Shown piece after piece: positions 36,356 to 45,883 of a stretch of DNA of 63,648 nucleotides. Below the pieces are notes generated by a model. That model saw nothing but the letters and a program-made list of their open reading frames with translations. It was not told the origin of the DNA and searched no databases. A program made the position numbers and the translations under genes. The stretch's first letter is position 1, and every line of letters starts with the position of its first letter. Origin of the DNA: Methanomicrobiales archaeon (GTDB taxonomy: Archaea; Halobacteriota; Methanomicrobia; Methanomicrobiales; Methanospirillaceae); the NCBI GenBank assembly GCA_012729535.1, contig JAAYCY010000026.1, positions 1 through 63,648 of the forward strand, given 5' to 3'.

Positions 36356-38245
36356 ATGGGTGATAATTTCGAAGTGAACGTCCATTCAAAAACATATATT
36401 CCTGACCCTGGATACAAGGAGCGGTCTTATCTTGGGGATTATTATAATGCATATCAGCAGTTTCTGGACGATCCAGATAGATTCTGGGGAAGGATGGCGG
36501 AGGAAATAGAGTGGATAAAACCCTGGGACCAGGTGCTTGAATGGGATTACCCATATGCCCGGTGGTTTCGTGGCGGTAAGATTAATATTACTTCAAATTG
36601 CCTGGATCGGCATATCCGGGAGGGGAGGCGGAATAAGGTGGCTTTGATTTGGAGGGGAGAGGATGGAGAAGAACGGGTGTTCACTTACCGTCAGTTACAT
36701 CGGGAAGTCATGCGGTTTGCCAACGCTTTGATAAAAATCGGGATAAAAAAAGGAGATTGTATCTGCTTTTACATGCCTCTTGTTCCCGAACATATTATTG
36801 CTCTTCTGGCCTGTGCAAGAATTGGTGCTGTACATTCTATTGTCTATGCAGGGTTTGGTGCAGAAGCCCTTCATTCCCGGATCCGCGATGCAGAAGCAAA
36901 AGTTGTCATCACTGCAGATGTGGGAAAACGACGGGGAAAAGTCATCTCCCTTCGTAGTATCGTAGATGATGCTGTTCGGAATGCATCAAGTGTCGAGAAA
37001 GTCATCGTGTTATGCCGGGAAAAATGTTCAGTAGAATTATATTCAGAAATGGAAGAGGATTTTTATAGCCTTCTTGATGGAGTCAGTTCCGACTGCCCTC
37101 CTGAAGAGATGGATAGTGAAGACCCTCTTTTTATTCTTTATACAAGTGGAACAACCGGGATGCCTAAAGGCATTGTCCATACTTGCGGGGGATATACAAC
37201 CGGCGTCCATTATACTGCAAAGTATATTTTTGACCTGAAGGAAAGTGATGTCATCTGGTGTACTGCAGATACCGGGTGGATTACCGGGCATAGTTACATT
37301 GTCTATGGTCCACTATCTGTCGGGGCGACCGTTGTCATCACTGAAACAACACCTGACTGGCCGGACTATGGTAATTGGTGGAGTATAATCGAGGAACTTG
37401 GCGTAACGATCTTTTACACGGCCCCGACAGCAATCAGGATGTTTATGAGGGTCGGTGAGGAATGGCCTGAAAAGTATAACCTGGATTCTCTCAGGATCAT
37501 TGGTTCTGTGGGAGAGCCATTAAATCCTGAAGCTTTTGAGTGGTATTACCGGGTTATCGGAAAATCGAGGTGCCCTGTTCTGGATACATGGTGGCAGACC
37601 GAGACTGGTATGCATATGATTACAACTCCGATAGGTGAACCGATGAAACCCGGGTTTGCAGGATTACCTATTCCCGGAGTTATTGCTGATGTGGTAGACG
37701 ATGAAGGAAACAGTTTGCCCCCTGGAAAAGGAGGATTGCTGGTAATAAAAAAGCCCTGGCCTGCCATGATGAGAATGGTGTATGGTAATGATGAGAAGTA
37801 CCGGCAATACTGGAACCAGATTAAAAATTATTACATTGCTGGAGACTTAGCGGTAAAAGATGAAGACGGGTACATCATGATCCTGGGCAGGGCTGACGAT
37901 ATAATTATCGTTGCAGGTCATAATCTGGGTACCGCTGAAGTTGAGTCAGCCCTTGTAGAACACGAGGCTGTTGCTGAGGCAGCAGTTATTGGCATTCCTG
38001 ATGAGATCAAAGGTCAGGCGGTAAAGGCATTTGTCATCCTGGTCAGAGGATATAAGCCAAGCCAGAAATTGATTTCTGAACTTACTTACCATGTCAGGAT
38101 GAGCATAGGGCCTATTGCAATGCCATCGTCAATAGAATTTGTTGATTCTCTTCCGAAAACACGGAGTGGGAAGATCATGAGACGGATTTTAAAAGCCAGA
38201 GAGATGAACGTCGAACTAGGTGATACTTCTACTCTTGATGAGTAA
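36356..38245 (+). CDS. acs: AMP-forming acetyl-CoA synthetase family protein
   Basis: A 629-residue acyl-CoA synthetase of the ANL superfamily that activates acetate (or possibly propionate) to its CoA ester. The N-terminal ACAS domain is present (residues 20-85). The ATP-binding motif is YTSGTTGMPKGIVH, the WWQTETG core follows, and the catalytic lysine is about Lys606 in LPKTRSGKIMRRI. A strong ribosome binding site, AAAGGAGGG, precedes the ATG. Many Methanomicrobiales need acetate as carbon source, which fits assimilation rather than energy metabolism. It is followed by a transporter gene. Confidence 0.92.
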   Translation: MGDNFEVNVHSKTYIPDPGYKERSYLGDYYNAYQQFLDDPDRFWGRMAEEIEWIKPWDQVLEWDYPYARWFRGGKINITSNCLDRHIREGRRNKVALIWRGEDGEERVFTYRQLHREVMRFANALIKIGIKKGDCICFYMPLVPEHIIALLACARIGAVHSIVYAGFGAEALHSRIRDAEAKVVITADVGKRRGKVISLRSIVDDAVRNASSVEKVIVLCREKCSVELYSEMEEDFYSLLDGVSSDCPPEEMDSEDPLFILYTSGTTGMPKGIVHTCGGYTTGVHYTAKYIFDLKESDVIWCTADTGWITGHSYIVYGPLSVGATVVITETTPDWPDYGNWWSIIEELGVTIFYTAPTAIRMFMRVGEEWPEKYNLDSLRIIGSVGEPLNPEAFEWYYRVIGKSRCPVLDTWWQTETGMHMITTPIGEPMKPGFAGLPIPGVIADVVDDEGNSLPPGKGGLLVIKKPWPAMMRMVYGNDEKYRQYWNQIKNYYIAGDLAVKDEDGYIMILGRADDIIIVAGHNLGTAEVESALVEHEAVAEAAVIGIPDEIKGQAVKAFVILVRGYKPSQKLISELTYHVRMSIGPIAMPSSIEFVDSLPKTRSGKIMRRILKAREMNVELGDTSTLDE

Positions 38246-38266
38246 TGGAAGAAAAAAGGTGTAAAA

Positions 38267-39523
38267 ATGACACTCGATTCTGATAGGGCAGACACCAAAG
38301 TATGCCAGATATGGGGAATGCAAGCTGAAAAAGGAAGATGGATTCTGTTATTCCTTGGTATGGCAATAAACCTATGTCTGGGAAGTGTCTATTCATGGAG
38401 TGTTTTTGTCAGCCCTCTTACAGAATTTTTTACCGGAACGCTTGGCCAGTCTGTTACAGCAGGAGAGATTCTCATGCCATTTTCAGTATTTCTCGCATTT
38501 TTTGCCATTGCCATGCCACTTACCGGTAAATATCTGGATAAACATGGTCCAAGGAAGATTATCATTGCCGGAGGAATCCTCACTGGGCTTGGGTGGGTGC
38601 TGGCATCTTTTTCGACTTCTGTATTTATGCTTTTCATCCTATACGGAGTCATCGGAGGGCTTGGTGTGGGAATTGCGTATGGTGCACCGGTAGCCGCAGC
38701 AGCACGGTGGTTTCCTGACCGTCGCGGTTTTGCTGTTGGTCTTGTTCTTCTGGGTTTTGGGTTTTCGGCATTTATTACGGCAAATCTTGCCGGGTATCTG
38801 ATTGGTAATATTGGTGTAATGAATACTTTCAGGATATTCGGTTTAGCATTCGTTATCCTGATTGTTCTTCTTGCTCTTCCATTTCGTTTTCCTCCTGATG
38901 GCTGGATTCCGAAGGGATATTCTGGAGCAGCATATACCAGCCAGGCATGCTCTTTAGACCTGCCATCCATGATTCGGACCGGACAGTTTTATGCTCTATG
39001 GATCTGCTATTTTATCGGGTGTCTTGCAGGTCTTATGGCTATCTCAATCGCAAAACCCGTTGGATCAGAAGTTGTGGGAGTTGGAGGAGCATTGGGAACA
39101 ATGCTTGTCGGGTTCTTTGCGATATGTAATGGTGGTGGAAGACCTGTCTTTGGAGCCCTGACTGATAAAATAAGTCCAAAAAACACTGCAGTTGCCTCAT
39201 TTCTCCTAATAGGAGGATCATCTCTCCTCCTTGGTTTATCGCCGAGTGTTCCGGTATACATCCTTGCCTTTGCCCTGCTTTGGGGATGTCTTGGTGGATG
39301 GCTTGCAATCGCACCAGCATCAACAGCCAGGTATTTTGGGACCGCTGATTATCCTCGTTGCTATGGAGTAATTTTCCTGGCATATGGTGCAGGTGCGATT
39401 GCAGGTCCGCAGATTGCCGGGTATATCAGGGATACAACCGGATCATATCTGGATGTTTTTCCAGTTATTACGGTGCTTTCTGCCGTCGGAATTGTGACAG
39501 CCTTTTTCCTGAAAGATAAATAG
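38267..39523 (+). CDS. Major facilitator transporter, oxalate/formate antiporter (OFA) type
   Basis: This 418-residue membrane protein has about twelve hydrophobic segments. The OFA-type N-terminus GSVYSWSVFVSPL and an MFS loop motif (GKYLDKHGPRK) are visible. OFA proteins carry small monocarboxylates or dicarboxylates. With acs only 21 bases upstream, acetate or a related acid is the most likely cargo, though sequence alone cannot decide. A formate role cannot be excluded in a methanogen. Confidence 0.85.
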   Translation: MTLDSDRADTKVCQIWGMQAEKGRWILLFLGMAINLCLGSVYSWSVFVSPLTEFFTGTLGQSVTAGEILMPFSVFLAFFAIAMPLTGKYLDKHGPRKIIIAGGILTGLGWVLASFSTSVFMLFILYGVIGGLGVGIAYGAPVAAAARWFPDRRGFAVGLVLLGFGFSAFITANLAGYLIGNIGVMNTFRIFGLAFVILIVLLALPFRFPPDGWIPKGYSGAAYTSQACSLDLPSMIRTGQFYALWICYFIGCLAGLMAISIAKPVGSEVVGVGGALGTMLVGFFAICNGGGRPVFGALTDKISPKNTAVASFLLIGGSSLLLGLSPSVPVYILAFALLWGCLGGWLAIAPASTARYFGTADYPRCYGVIFLAYGAGAIAGPQIAGYIRDTTGSYLDVFPVITVLSAVGIVTAFFLKDK

Positions 39524-39547
39524 TCCCTTTTCCTGGGAAAAATAAGA

Positions 39548-39736
39548 TTATATTTTTTCAACAGTTATTCTTACCCGGTCTCCTGGTTCCAGTCCATGAC
39601 CCTTTGGGACATCGATGTTAAACCAGAGAACTTCAGGATCCTTCTGGGTGTTATCCTGGGACATCAGACAGTCTTTAAATTCGTTGATGTCTCCGATAAA
39701 TTCCAAATCAGATTCAAATGTAACAATCTCTTTCAT
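39548..39736 (-). CDS. Small hypothetical protein (62 aa)
   Basis: A 62-residue acidic protein that I do not recognise. The C-terminal sequence (GHGLEPGDRVRITVEKI) looks like the end of a small beta-barrel. It is convergent with the transporter gene and lies 25 bases after an 83-codon gene on the same strand, so the two may be co-transcribed. No clear ribosome binding site is visible at its ATG. Confidence 0.5.
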   Translation of the reverse strand: MKEIVTFESDLEFIGDINEFKDCLMSQDNTQKDPEVLWFNIDVPKGHGLEPGDRVRITVEKI

Positions 39737-39761
39737 AGTATAATAATTGAGAAAAAAGAAT

Positions 39762-40013
39762 TTAATTCTTTACGGGGGAAACCATCCAGGTGGTGCTGTT
39801 TGAATAGCTCCACTTGACAATGGTCAGTTCCTGACAGATTTCTGCAAGGATTGCCATATTGGTTCCCACTTCCTTTGAAGACAGACCCAAGTCTTTAGCA
39901 ATGTACTTAGACTTAAAGTAATGTCTTCCGGATTCGAGACCTTTTCTGAGATAAGTTACAAGTCGCGACTGCGTCTCATTATACTTCTCTCTAAATTTTA
40001 AGTGTGATGGCAT
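39762..40013 (-). CDS. Small winged-helix-like protein, DUF7123-like
   Basis: The 83-residue product contains HYFKSKYIAKDLGLSSKEVG followed by TNMAILAE. This pattern of a short basic helix-turn-helix resembles small DUF7123-type proteins of haloarchaea and methanogens. It probably binds DNA, but no target is known. It is followed by the 62-codon gene and preceded by an 80-base gap to the RecJ-like gene. Confidence 0.6.
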   Translation of the reverse strand: MPSHLKFREKYNETQSRLVTYLRKGLESGRHYFKSKYIAKDLGLSSKEVGTNMAILAEICQELTIVKWSYSNSTTWMVSPVKN

Positions 40014-40092
40014 TATTTGACCTCCATCAGCGTACTTTAGAGATTTGATTGCAGGGATTTAAAGTTACCTTAATTATCATGATTTATCATGA

Positions 40093-41937
40093 TCATTTTT
40101 GTACCGTTGGAAATGCTCCAATTTTTTCAGAAAGTCGTGATATGACCATTTCTCGCATTCCTTCCACGAATTTTATGCTTCCTACCACCAGATGTCCACC
40201 ACCATTAACACCGGCTCCCGGCATTTCTTCACGAAGTTCGCGAACCATCTGGGGGATATTCATCAGAACACCCCGCGATCTGAGCACAACAAAATCAGGG
40301 CCAAATCCAAGGGTAACTACCGGTTCACCGTTGTGTTTCTGGCACAATCTGTCATGGACTTCACCACAGGTTTTTCCCGGAGGCGGAAAGGTAAACTTAT
40401 GGGCATGGATCTCGACATCGATCTTGAAGAGATGCGCTCCATTCGTAAGGGAAGAGGAGATCACATGCGGCATACAGGTTTTGACCTGCTCATTCATGGC
40501 AAATTCTCCTTCTTCAACCAGGAGATCAACCATCTTCCGGTACTTGTCCCAATCTCCATTCAGGTTTAAAATGTCCTTTATTAATTCTTTACCGTCATTA
40601 AACCGGAGATAGAATTGGATATAATCAAGGGCCAGGGCAATTTTTCTGCAGTCTTCTTCACTATACTGATCCGCAACCAGATCCAGGTACTGCTGTCGTT
40701 CCGGAGCTTCACTTCTATCGGCAACTCCCGCGACTGCTGCAATATGGCGCACCTGGGGATCAACCTTCGGGAATATCAGACGGGCTATCTCAACTCCGAG
40801 CATACCTGCTGTGACTCCGTAGTCACCATCAACATGGTATGGATTTACATGGGCATTGAGGTACTGATCCACGATCTCGTCAGGGTGGTGGTGATCAAAC
40901 ACTATCATGGGAATACCATATACCTTGGCCATTTTCATAGCCGGTAGGTCTTCTTCGGTAGACCCGTTATCGGTCAGCATGATAAGGGGCATCTTCTGGC
41001 CAAACCTGATGTTATCCCTGGTTGCGTAGTCGAGATCCCTGACAATGTCTTCTATCTCGTAGAAAGGAGCTTTCGAAGGCGCTCGTTTGAAAAGGTAGTT
41101 AGCAGTGTCATAGTCTCCACCTGAATCGTTAATGAGTGCTACAACTGCCTGTTCAATGGCAACTGCTGAACAGATTCCATCAGCATCGGCATGATGTCTG
41201 AGCAGGATTGGTTGAGCGGTGAAAATGGCACGTCTGATCAGTTTTGCAATTTTTCTCATCTCCGGAACCAGTTTTTCAAGGATGGGACTATCTACAAGGA
41301 GAGGGACGTCTGCAGGTTCTGCCCGGTCATTAATAGCCTGCTCAATCCTGTCAAGAATCTCCCTGGCTTCGGCTCCATGTAGAGCTTCTAGCCTGGAGAG
41401 TTCAACCTGAACCTGACCTCCCCGCATCATTACATCCCCGGTTGCCCGGACAGTGTCTCCCTGATTTACCTCTGGGAATGCACGTTTCCCTGCTTCAATA
41501 AAGCCTGCAGCATTTTCTGTGCCACTTTCGTCCACAAGGGTAAAAATAGTGGGCCCGGATGTTTGTTTTACCTGTGCAACCTGGCATTCGAGGGTTACCG
41601 TTCTTCCTACCTTCTTTGAAAGTTCTTCAAGTTTTGTTGCATGCCTCTTGCATACTACCGGCTGAACATGGTATGAGGTGATCACAATTTCTTCAAGGTC
41701 AATATTTCCATTATCACGAATATTTCCAATTCTGACAACAACGGTGTCACCCTCGTTATGACTCATCAGCATGTTGGATTTATGGATAAGTCCCTTAATT
41801 GAACTGTTCAGGTATACAAACGCTCCAAAATTGGCAAAACCCTGGATGGTGCCGGTATATGTTTTTCCTATTACAATATCTGTAATACTACAGCCATCAC
41901 CCAGGCTGTAAACTATTGTCTCTGTTCCTGTTGGCAT
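40093..41937 (-). CDS. RecJ-like DHH-family nuclease with S1 and OB domains
   Basis: A 614-residue archaeal RecJ/GAN-like protein. An S1 RNA/ssDNA-binding domain lies at about 20-85 and an OB-fold domain at about 115-195. The DHH phosphoesterase domain has HHADADG and the name-giving FDHHHPDE, and a DHHA1 domain near the C-terminus has GVNGGGHLVVG. Such proteins degrade single-stranded DNA or RNA and associate with the archaeal replisome. The frame reaches a GTG at 41946, but GGTGA lies just ahead of the ATG at 41937, so I start there. Confidence 0.88.
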   Translation of the reverse strand: MPTGTETIVYSLGDGCSITDIVIGKTYTGTIQGFANFGAFVYLNSSIKGLIHKSNMLMSHNEGDTVVVRIGNIRDNGNIDLEEIVITSYHVQPVVCKRHATKLEELSKKVGRTVTLECQVAQVKQTSGPTIFTLVDESGTENAAGFIEAGKRAFPEVNQGDTVRATGDVMMRGGQVQVELSRLEALHGAEAREILDRIEQAINDRAEPADVPLLVDSPILEKLVPEMRKIAKLIRRAIFTAQPILLRHHADADGICSAVAIEQAVVALINDSGGDYDTANYLFKRAPSKAPFYEIEDIVRDLDYATRDNIRFGQKMPLIMLTDNGSTEEDLPAMKMAKVYGIPMIVFDHHHPDEIVDQYLNAHVNPYHVDGDYGVTAGMLGVEIARLIFPKVDPQVRHIAAVAGVADRSEAPERQQYLDLVADQYSEEDCRKIALALDYIQFYLRFNDGKELIKDILNLNGDWDKYRKMVDLLVEEGEFAMNEQVKTCMPHVISSSLTNGAHLFKIDVEIHAHKFTFPPPGKTCGEVHDRLCQKHNGEPVVTLGFGPDFVVLRSRGVLMNIPQMVRELREEMPGAGVNGGGHLVVGSIKFVEGMREMVISRLSEKIGAFPTVQK

Positions 41938-42036
41938 ATTATTCACCAGTGCTGAATCCGGCCCGTCAGCCGGCAGCAGGAATTAGAAAATTCTGCTCCA
42001 TAGAAGGCGGAATGATATGAATTGCGTCAGAAGAAT

Positions 42037-42058
42037 ACCGTCTCGATTTCGGGACGGT
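42037..42058. other. Strong hairpin between divergent RecJ-like and archaellin genes
   Basis: ACCGTCTCG (42037-42045) pairs with CGGGACGGT (42050-42058) around an ATTT tetraloop: nine pairs with one G-T wobble. It lies about 100 bases upstream of the RecJ-like gene start and 220 before the archaellin. It could be a transcript-start hairpin, an operator or a small RNA part. The rest of the 41938-42271 gap holds no gene that I can support. Confidence 0.4.
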
Positions 42059-42271
42059 TCATATGAGTAGAGAAATATCATCCTTTATCCTATATCAGGA
42101 GATCTATGAATGAAAAATCTGTTCATCATTATTTCAGAATGGATATAGTTTAACCTGCGATATGATTTCGAAATGTTTTAAAGATGTCCGTAAAAAAAAG
42201 ATAATACAATAATGGATCGTCATGCCTAAACCGTAAAGGTTTCTGGATCTTATTCCTAAACGGGGGGGAAC

Positions 42272-42817
42272 ATTATTTGGTCAAGAAGAAGTCGGGGAGT
42301 AAAGAAATATCCATCTGCTGATGATGGATTCAGCGGTCTAGAAGCAGCAATAGTGCTGATTGCATTCGTCGTTGTTGGAGCTGTTTTTAGTTATGCTTTG
42401 ATTGGGTCAGGTTTTTTTGCATCAGCCAAGGCCCAGGAGGCAACAGGGGCAGGAGTTAAACAGGCGACATCGAATGTTATCGTGGATGGATACCTGTATG
42501 GGACATACTCAGACAAATTAGACGCACTTAATTTTCTGATTGTCGTTCCTGAAGGAAATGAACCCTGCTCTTTATCTGACATTAAATATGTCTATTCTTA
42601 TGATGGTGGCTCGCCACAGGAAATCCCGGGAATCTCTCCTGATGGATTTACTTCTGTCTCTTCAGACAAATCAGTACAAGTGAGATTAGAAAACCTGGGA
42701 GGTCCGGCTGCAGGAGGGACATTTACCTTGGAATTAAAACCAAAAATCGGAGCAAGTCTCTTTCTTAGCCGAAAATTATCTGAAGGATACGATGGGGGAG
42801 TAATTCTAACAGCCTAA
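42272..42817 (+). CDS. Archaellin/type IV pilin-like protein, start codon uncertain
   Basis: The frame carries a class III signal sequence: basic residues (SRRSRGVKKYPSADDG), then FSGLEAAIVLIAFVVVGAVF, the archaellin N-terminus. The prepilin peptidase would cleave before Phe at 42329, leaving a mature protein of about 162 residues, which is archaellin-sized. No ATG, GTG or TTG exists in frame before the signal sequence. The only candidates are ATT at 42272 or 42275, or TTG at 42277 with a frameshift. A GTG at 42353 would delete the cleavage site. A G7 run lies at 42262-42268. Confidence 0.75.
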   Translation: MIWSRRSRGVKKYPSADDGFSGLEAAIVLIAFVVVGAVFSYALIGSGFFASAKAQEATGAGVKQATSNVIVDGYLYGTYSDKLDALNFLIVVPEGNEPCSLSDIKYVYSYDGGSPQEIPGISPDGFTSVSSDKSVQVRLENLGGPAAGGTFTLELKPKIGASLFLSRKLSEGYDGGVILTA

Positions 42818-42833
42818 AAATACTTTTTTACCT

Positions 42834-42849
42834 TTTTTTCATTAGAAAA
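42834..42849 (+). terminator. Double T-tract after the archaellin gene
   Basis: A T6 run at 42834-42839 and a T7 run at 42843-42849 follow the archaellin stop codon by 16 bases, a typical archaeal terminator. It lies in the convergent gap with the RNase Z gene. Confidence 0.6.
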
Positions 42850-42891
42850 TTTGCCTGGTGTTTTTTGTCCTGATTTGTTCATCAAGGATTT

Positions 42892-43842
42892 TTAATCATT
42901 TCTAAAGGGAATATCAATGATATCCAGGTCTTCAGGTGCTATTATTTCCCCGGAAAAATGGGCTTTTGCATCTGCAATATGGCTATCAGTAGAAGTGTAC
43001 CTGGTGCTGAAATGGAAGAGAGCAAGACGGTGAGCCTTCAGTGTCTGAGCTACAATACCCGCTTCTGCGGCAGTGGCATGCATGAATTCTTTCGCCCTCT
43101 CTTCTTCCTGCCGGTCAAAGGTGGCATCATGGATAAGGAGATCAGCATCCTGCCCGATTTCCGTCAGCTCAGAAAGGACAGGTCTGGTATCTCCGGTGTA
43201 TATGATTTTTCTTCCGGGTCTGAGCGGTCCCATGACCATGCCTGGTGTGATTATCTTGTCTTTTCCATCCACAGTTATGACAACCTCAGAACCTCTCTGA
43301 AGTTTTCCAAAGAGTGGGCCCGGTCTGATACCAAGTTCTATTGCCTTTTCCCTGTTAAACCGCCCAGCTCTCATATTCTCTTCAAAGATATAACCGACAC
43401 CCGGTATTCCATGATTTGCATCAAATACACGAATCGAATATCCTTCGTATATGAGAACATCGCCTGAATTGGCTTTTACTGATTCTACCGTAAAACTCAG
43501 TTTCGTTCTGCACAACCGGGTAATATCGGTTACTATCTCATGGACACAATCAGGGCCGACAATAGTGAGTGCCTGCTCCCTCCCACCAAAGGACATCGTC
43601 TGAAGGAGGCCGACAATTCCTAAAAAATGGTCTGCATGCCAGTGTGAAATGTATATTGCTTCCGGAGAAAATCCTGCGCGCGCTTTCATCATCTGTCGTT
43701 GTGATCCTTCTCCACAGTCAAAAATCAGGTCATGCGATCCCCATTTTAAAAGGATGCAGGGAAGGTTTCTGGATATTGTAGGAAGCGCCCCGGAAGTACC
43801 CAGGAAAAATATCTGCAGGGTTTCTCCAGATATTATTTCCAC
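42892..43842 (-). CDS. rnz: Ribonuclease Z
   Basis: The tRNA 3'-processing endonuclease of the metallo-beta-lactamase fold (316 aa). The zinc motif is SHWHADHFLGI (HxHxDH), preceded by FDCGEGSQRQMM. Later ligands appear in IHDATF and near LFHFSTRYTS. It is the last gene of a four-gene overlapping minus-strand operon and overlaps the TIM-barrel gene by ten bases. Confidence 0.94.
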   Translation of the reverse strand: MEIISGETLQIFFLGTSGALPTISRNLPCILLKWGSHDLIFDCGEGSQRQMMKARAGFSPEAIYISHWHADHFLGIVGLLQTMSFGGREQALTIVGPDCVHEIVTDITRLCRTKLSFTVESVKANSGDVLIYEGYSIRVFDANHGIPGVGYIFEENMRAGRFNREKAIELGIRPGPLFGKLQRGSEVVITVDGKDKIITPGMVMGPLRPGRKIIYTGDTRPVLSELTEIGQDADLLIHDATFDRQEEERAKEFMHATAAEAGIVAQTLKAHRLALFHFSTRYTSTDSHIADAKAHFSGEIIAPEDLDIIDIPFRND

Positions 43843-44603
43843 CCCCTTATGTGATTCAGGGATTTTTTTGCTTCAGGAATGGATCGCCCTTCTACAACAA
43901 CAACTCCATGATAGTCTTTCATGAGAGCATGAGAAATTTTAGTCCAGTCAATTGTTCCTTCTCCGATAGGAAGATGTTCATCAGATTTTCCATGGTTATC
44001 GTGTATATGAATGTGCGAGGCAGAGGGAAGGACTTTTAAAAAATCCTTAACTTTCCCCATGGTATTGGCATGACCAAAATCAATGGTCATAGATACTCCC
44101 TCAATTCCTTCAATGATACCTAAGATCTCTTCTGGGTACCTGCATAAAAAATCATGAATATCCGGCATATTCTCAAGGCAGGCAATCACTCCGTATTCAG
44201 ATGCAATTTTTCCGACCTCTCTCATGGCTTCTTTCTGGAGTTGCCATATTTTTTCAGGAACCAGTTTCCCGGTGCAGGAGAGGTATCCGGGATGGATAGT
44301 AACCCGGTCAGTTATTTCTGATGAAAGCCGGATACATTCGGTCAACTGCCGTACCGTTTCCCGCCAGATTGGGTCATTTATGGCAGCAGGGTTGAGATCA
44401 CCATAGGGGGCATGTACCGTGACATCCAGATTTGTTGACTGAAGCGTTTCCACCACTATGTCATAATTGCCAGGTTTGCTGAAATGATAGTTACCATCTG
44501 CACACACTTCCCATCCTTCAAATCCAGATTCTTCAATTCCATAAATCCAGGAAATATCATCCCATACTTTTGCAGAAGAACCAAAAAAAAACCGCAGACT
44601 CAT
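43833..44603 (-). CDS. TIM-barrel sugar phosphate isomerase/AP endonuclease family 2 protein
   Basis: A 256-residue TIM-barrel protein of the xylose-isomerase-like/endonuclease IV superfamily. Metal ligand patterns are visible as VTIHPGYLS, CLENMPD, MTIDFGHAN and HIHDNHGKSDEHLPIGEG. The substrate is unknown; members include sugar epimerases and AP endonucleases. It abuts the UPF0200 gene by one base and overlaps rnz. Confidence 0.85.
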   Translation of the reverse strand: MSLRFFFGSSAKVWDDISWIYGIEESGFEGWEVCADGNYHFSKPGNYDIVVETLQSTNLDVTVHAPYGDLNPAAINDPIWRETVRQLTECIRLSSEITDRVTIHPGYLSCTGKLVPEKIWQLQKEAMREVGKIASEYGVIACLENMPDIHDFLCRYPEEILGIIEGIEGVSMTIDFGHANTMGKVKDFLKVLPSASHIHIHDNHGKSDEHLPIGEGTIDWTKISHALMKDYHGVVVVEGRSIPEAKKSLNHIRGWK

Positions 44604-45148
44604 TATTGCCCCATCATCCCTGATAGAAAATCCCTGACCTTTTTCTGGAATTCTTCTCTGGTCCCCGAGTTTTCAATTCTGACTTTTGCAAGATCCATGG
44701 CTTTTCCAAGTCCAAATGAGCACTCCCTGTCATCACGTACAACAAGTTCTGCGATATCCTGAAGGTCATCTGACCTGCCCCGTTCTGAAAGCCTTAAAAA
44801 CCGAGTCTGTAGAGGTGCATCTATGGAAACCAGGTAGAATTCAGAAAACGCCTTAGAAAATTCTGCAACTTCTGCATCCCCTCTTATTCCGTCAACAACA
44901 ACAATTGGTGAATTTTGTTGTGTAATGACCGGAATGCATATTATGGCTATCGCAGCCATTCCATGCTGTTTCCTAAGATTCCGTGCAACGATGCCCATAT
45001 TTTCATCTGTCGGATGACGACCTAGTCTGGCAACCTCCTTCCTGATGATATCTCCCATAACGACAACCGGTATCCCCAGTTCTTTTGCTACCGTGGAGAA
45101 TTCACCTTTACCTGATCCCGGCATCCCCACTATTGCGATTACCTTCAT
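44603..45148 (-). CDS. UPF0200-type nucleotide kinase-like P-loop protein
   Basis: A 181-residue archaeal protein related to dephospho-CoA and nucleoside monophosphate kinases. The P-loop GMPGSGKG lies at residues 8-15 at the extreme N-terminus, which fixes the start at 45148. That start overlaps the radical SAM gene by 41 bases. The phosphate acceptor is not known; family annotation is UPF0200. Confidence 0.85.
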   Translation of the reverse strand: MKVIAIVGMPGSGKGEFSTVAKELGIPVVVMGDIIRKEVARLGRHPTDENMGIVARNLRKQHGMAAIAIICIPVITQQNSPIVVVDGIRGDAEVAEFSKAFSEFYLVSIDAPLQTRFLRLSERGRSDDLQDIAELVVRDDRECSFGLGKAMDLAKVRIENSGTREEFQKKVRDFLSGMMGQ

Positions 45149-45848
45149 ATGTTATTTCTCCGTCACTCCTTGTCCGGATTCTGACTTTTTTCTCCAGTTT
45201 GTCAGCAATTTTTTTCAGTTCATTCATATCAAGTGGTTTTATACCGGTGTACACTCCCTGTTGCAGCACCAGGTCAATATCAGGTGCTACATCTTGGGAT
45301 ATTGTCATGACTTCCTCACCGTATCCTGGAAAAAGGGTGGTAACAACCTCAAAACTGCGAAGAGTTCCTGCGTGAAATGCGTCTGTACAAAGTGTCAGTG
45401 AATCCTTAACCTGTTTTCCAACAGCCCGTTCTTTCCCTCGTACCGTATACAAATTCCATTCTGCTTTAATATCCAGGGCAATATGGTCAATAAGCTGTTG
45501 CTGGATAAGTTCTCTGATAACGTCCGGGTATACTCCGTTGGTGTGAAGACCAGTAAGCAGACCGATTGATTTGCTATACCTGGCAAGAGCCAGAAGCGCA
45601 GATGGTTGCATGGTTGCTTCTCCTCCTGAGAAGATGACTCCACTAATGAGTAAAGATGAAGAACGGATGAGATCTTCAATCTCTTTGACAGCTCGTCTGT
45701 CTTCTCCGGTCTGGATGGCCTGGTTATGACAGTACCAGCATTTAACCGGACACCCGCGGAAAAAAACCACGCAGACTGACCTGCCCCTCCAGTCTACGGT
45801 GCTTAAAGGGACAAATCCTCCAAAGTTAACATGTATTGTTTCGGCCAC
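45108..45848 (-). CDS. Radical SAM activating enzyme, NrdG-like
   Basis: A 246-residue radical SAM protein with the cluster motif CPVKCWYC, followed by HNQAIQTG and FSGGEATMQ. The family (anaerobic ribonucleotide reductase or glycyl-radical enzyme activases) generates a glycyl radical on a partner. No partner enzyme is nearby, so the target is uncertain. It is the first gene of the four-gene operon and faces thiC across about 145 bases. Confidence 0.85.
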   Translation of the reverse strand: MAETIHVNFGGFVPLSTVDWRGRSVCVVFFRGCPVKCWYCHNQAIQTGEDRRAVKEIEDLIRSSSLLISGVIFSGGEATMQPSALLALARYSKSIGLLTGLHTNGVYPDVIRELIQQQLIDHIALDIKAEWNLYTVRGKERAVGKQVKDSLTLCTDAFHAGTLRSFEVVTTLFPGYGEEVMTISQDVAPDIDLVLQQGVYTGIKPLDMNELKKIADKLEKKVRIRTRSDGEITYEGNRNSGDAGIR

Positions 45849-45883
45849 TTCTCATGAAGTTTTGTTCTCCCAGCTAAAGAAAA

